Below, in pieces: positions 20,899 to 22,942 of a DNA stretch of 22,942 bases. Source of the stretch: Podila epigama (lineage: Eukaryota; Mortierellomycota; Mortierellomycetes; Mortierellales; Mortierellaceae); the NCBI GenBank assembly GCA_015679605.1, contig JAAAVE010000308.1:1-22942 (forward strand). Reading direction: 5' to 3'. The notes under the pieces are model-generated. The model saw nothing but the letters and a program-made list of their open reading frames with translations. It was not told where the DNA came from and ran no database searches. Position numbers and translations under genes: made by a program. Numbering within the stretch: the first letter of the stretch is position 1; every line of letters begins with the position of its first letter.

Positions 20899-21510
20899 GA
20901 TATCCTGTATTGTAAATTTGTACATACAGCACGGTTACTACCCTCATGAAAACAGACGACGTGGCCTGGACAGGGACACAAAAGCCATCCGGTGGGGCGA
21001 GGATGCAGCCTCATTGGGGTTCCAGTTAGGTTGTCCTGTGTCAAGGAGGGGGGGTATGGGGGGGAAAAGCAAGAGTGAAAGCGAGAGTGAGATTTGGTCT
21101 GTCTTTCTCTTCTGTCTCTTCTGTCTCTTCTGTCTGGGGAAGAAGGGGGGGGAATGGATGAATGGGTGGATGGATGAATGGGGGGATGTGCGTGCATGCA
21201 TACATTCGTGCATGCATGCCTTTGCTTTCGCTTTTTTTTTGTTCTTCTCTCTTCGTCTTGTTTGGCTTTTCCTTCACTATTGCTTTGCCTTTTTGCTTTT
21301 CACCTTTCTTCTTTCTTCCTTGGCAGATTGCTTTTTTTTGCATGCATGCAATCATTCGTACCGTATATGTCGAGTACAGTACATTACCGTCGTACGTGCC
21401 ATGCCAACTGAATTGGAACTGTTGGACCCAAAACCATAACCATAACCATCTCTCTTTGAAGCATTGGCCCCATTCAAGAAAAATAAATGGTCTGGCTTTC
21501 TTTTTGTCTA

Positions 21511-21533
21511 TCTCTCTCTCTCTCTCTCTCTCT
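21511..21533. repeat. (TC)11 dinucleotide repeat
   Basis: Uninterrupted TC run on the plus strand. Confidence 0.95.
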
Positions 21534-21696
21534 GTCTTTGTCACTCTATTCTCATCCTATCTCACAAAGGAGAAAGGGGGGAAAAGAAGAAGGGGAGGGA
21601 GAGTGAGGAGAAACGGACGTCGACTCAACCCAAGGGAAATGAACAATTAGCAAAGAAATCTAGAAAAGGATGGCAAAAAAAATAAAAAAAGAGACA

Positions 21697-21756
21697 GATG
21701 CGATGCGATGGGATGCGATGGGATGCGATGGGATGGGATGGGATAGGATAGGATAG
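21697..21756. repeat. 12-unit GATGC/GATGG/GATAG pentanucleotide array
   Basis: Twelve 5-bp units, all beginning GAT, grading from GATGC through alternating GATGC/GATGG to GATAG. It places an ApT step every 5 bp. Confidence 0.95.
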
Positions 21757-22212
21757 GGAGGATGGACCTCAAACGGCTCATCGTTCTCTCATGAGCGATG
21801 CAAGAAAAACAACTCAAGGAACACGAAACATCCAGCATTGGGTCTTTGCGAGCCATCCCCCATGGAACACACACACATACACATTCATCCCACCATTTTG
21901 CTCAATCCACGTCTCCAAATGGGGACCAATAGTCACTCAATTCTAGAGGCTGACCTGAGAAAGCTCTCTTTTGAGTCTTTGAGCCTTTTGAGCCTTTTGT
22001 GCCTTGTGCCTGACTGGGGCTGGGGCTTTTGTGCCTGTTCTGGTTCTGTGTCTGTCTGTCTGTCTCTACTATGGTCATTCGTCACTCACTGAATCAGAGC
22101 CAGTAGAGTACCCGTGGCCCCATTCAGATGCAACGCGACATCATCGTACATATTGGACATGTCCGTTCACAGACAGTGTCACCAAAATGGATGCCTAAAA
22201 AAAAAAACAAAT

Positions 22213-22239
22213 CAACAACAACAACAACAACAACAACAA
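22213..22239. repeat. (CAA)9 trinucleotide repeat
   Basis: Nine CAA units flanked by A runs on both sides. Confidence 0.95.
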
Positions 22240-22390
22240 AAAAAAACCACCTTATTACGCCAAAACTAGGTCTGGTCAATCCAATCCATATGCAATCCGA
22301 TGCAACTCTTGGTGGAAAATGTGTATGGACGACAAAGAGTTATCTGACAGGAAGCAATTAAAAGAAAAGGCAGGTTAGTTTGCTTAGCTT

Positions 22391-22420
22391 GCGCGCGCGC
22401 TCTCTCTATCTATCTATCTC
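22391..22420. repeat. (GC)5 - (TC)n - (TATC)n compound repeat
   Basis: Five GC units pass directly into TC units and then TATC units. Confidence 0.9.
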
Positions 22421-22600
22421 TTTTTGCTCCACCCCTTTGTTTTCTCTTTGCTTCTCACTCTGTCTCCTGTCGGCTACATTACTCACCTACTCAAAAGACA
22501 AAGAAAGAAAGGTTGTGGAGTAAAATTGGTAGAACAAAATATGTAGCCATTTTGTCTTGCCGATCACCGCCTCTTTCTCCATCTCTCTCCCTCTCTTCGC

Positions 22601-22636
22601 ACACATACACACACATACACACATACACACATACAC
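22601..22636. repeat. ACACAT/ACACACAT repeat
   Basis: CA-rich run interrupted regularly by AT, on the plus strand. Confidence 0.9.
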
Positions 22637-22921
22637 TGTCTCTCTCCAAATACTTGAACTTGGCCTAGCTCATTTGCCCACCTTTTCTATCATACAACAA
22701 ATTCACATGTACACACAAGTACGCCAACAACCAAATGAAAAGAAAAAAAAAAAATAGTCATGGACCAATTGACCTAATCTCACCCTTCGCCCTGATATTA
22801 GGAATGTCTAGTGCTCTTTTTATTTTTTCAATATATGCATCGACATGCGTGTTACAGGTAAGTAAACCCAATTGGGCTGAGCAACACTCAACTCGTCTCG
22901 TCTCGTCTCAGGGGCACGTTC

Positions 22922-22940
22922 TTTTTTTTTTTTTTTTTTT
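22922..22940. repeat. T19 homopolymer at right edge
   Basis: Nineteen T, two bases from the window end. It is preceded by four CTCGT-type units ending in CAG. Confidence 0.9.
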
Positions 22941-22942
22941 GT

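Larger units (their letters stand above)
17302..22942. other. Gene-poor, microsatellite-rich region upstream of the zinc-finger gene
   Basis: About 5.6 kb with no open frame that resembles a protein on either strand. The longer frames consist of simple-repeat translations (Ser-Leu, Thr-His, Cys-Leu-Ser-Val and so on). It holds many short tandem repeats, listed separately, plus G-runs containing AGGGG. No tRNA, rRNA or transposase signature was seen. It probably includes the promoter and a long leader of the zinc-finger gene. Confidence 0.65.

Noticed and set aside
20867-21650. Overlapping open frames on both strands, up to 190 codons
   Set aside because: Most residues come from TC, ATGG and T-run repeats; frames overlap on both strands and none resembles a family.
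21697-21756. CRISPR-like array
   Set aside because: Units are 5 bp with no spacers, and the context is eukaryotic.

Overview
The window looks like nuclear DNA of a filamentous fungus, most likely an early-diverging Mucoromycota lineage such as Mortierellaceae. That placement is an inference from gene content and style. The sequence directly shows intron-rich genes (introns mostly 95-200 nt, GTAAGT-like donors, CTAAC-like branch sites), a fused fungal-type ergothioneine gene, Asn/Gln/Ser homopolymer runs in proteins, and abundant A/T homopolymers and microsatellites.

All five genes I can support lie on the minus strand. Reading leftward from the right: (1) a long, gene-poor, repeat-rich stretch, 17302-22942; (2) a C2H2 zinc-finger transcription factor, 13512-17301, 4 exons, about 1104 aa, with two separate finger pairs; (3) a Mak5/DDX24-type DEAD-box RNA helicase for 60S ribosome biogenesis, 9691-13251, 5 exons, 1011 aa; (4) an Egt1-type ergothioneine synthase, 5098-8523; (5) a PGM2-type phosphoglucomutase/phosphopentomutase, 2291-4497, 4 exons, 600 aa; (6) the N-terminal part of a mitochondrial intermediate peptidase (Oct1/MIP), 21-2093, running off the left edge just inside its zinc-binding motif.

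The genes do not form an obvious pathway. They are housekeeping and stress genes arranged head to tail with gaps of about 200-1170 bp. Fungal genes like these are normally transcribed singly, and AATAAA signals follow two of them.

Two observations stand out. First, the Egt1 gene lacks any recognisable coding sequence for roughly 35 residues of its SAM-binding methyltransferase core. The exons on either side are out of phase with each other, the space between them is 650 nt (far longer than any other intron here), and it begins beside a 25-A homopolymer. Second, the zinc-finger protein carries two related finger pairs about 630 residues apart. Both pairs have the same DNA-reading residues as yeast Msn2/Msn4, which predicts a single polypeptide that reads the stress element AGGGG twice. 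I found no clear mobile element, CRISPR array, tRNA or rRNA.
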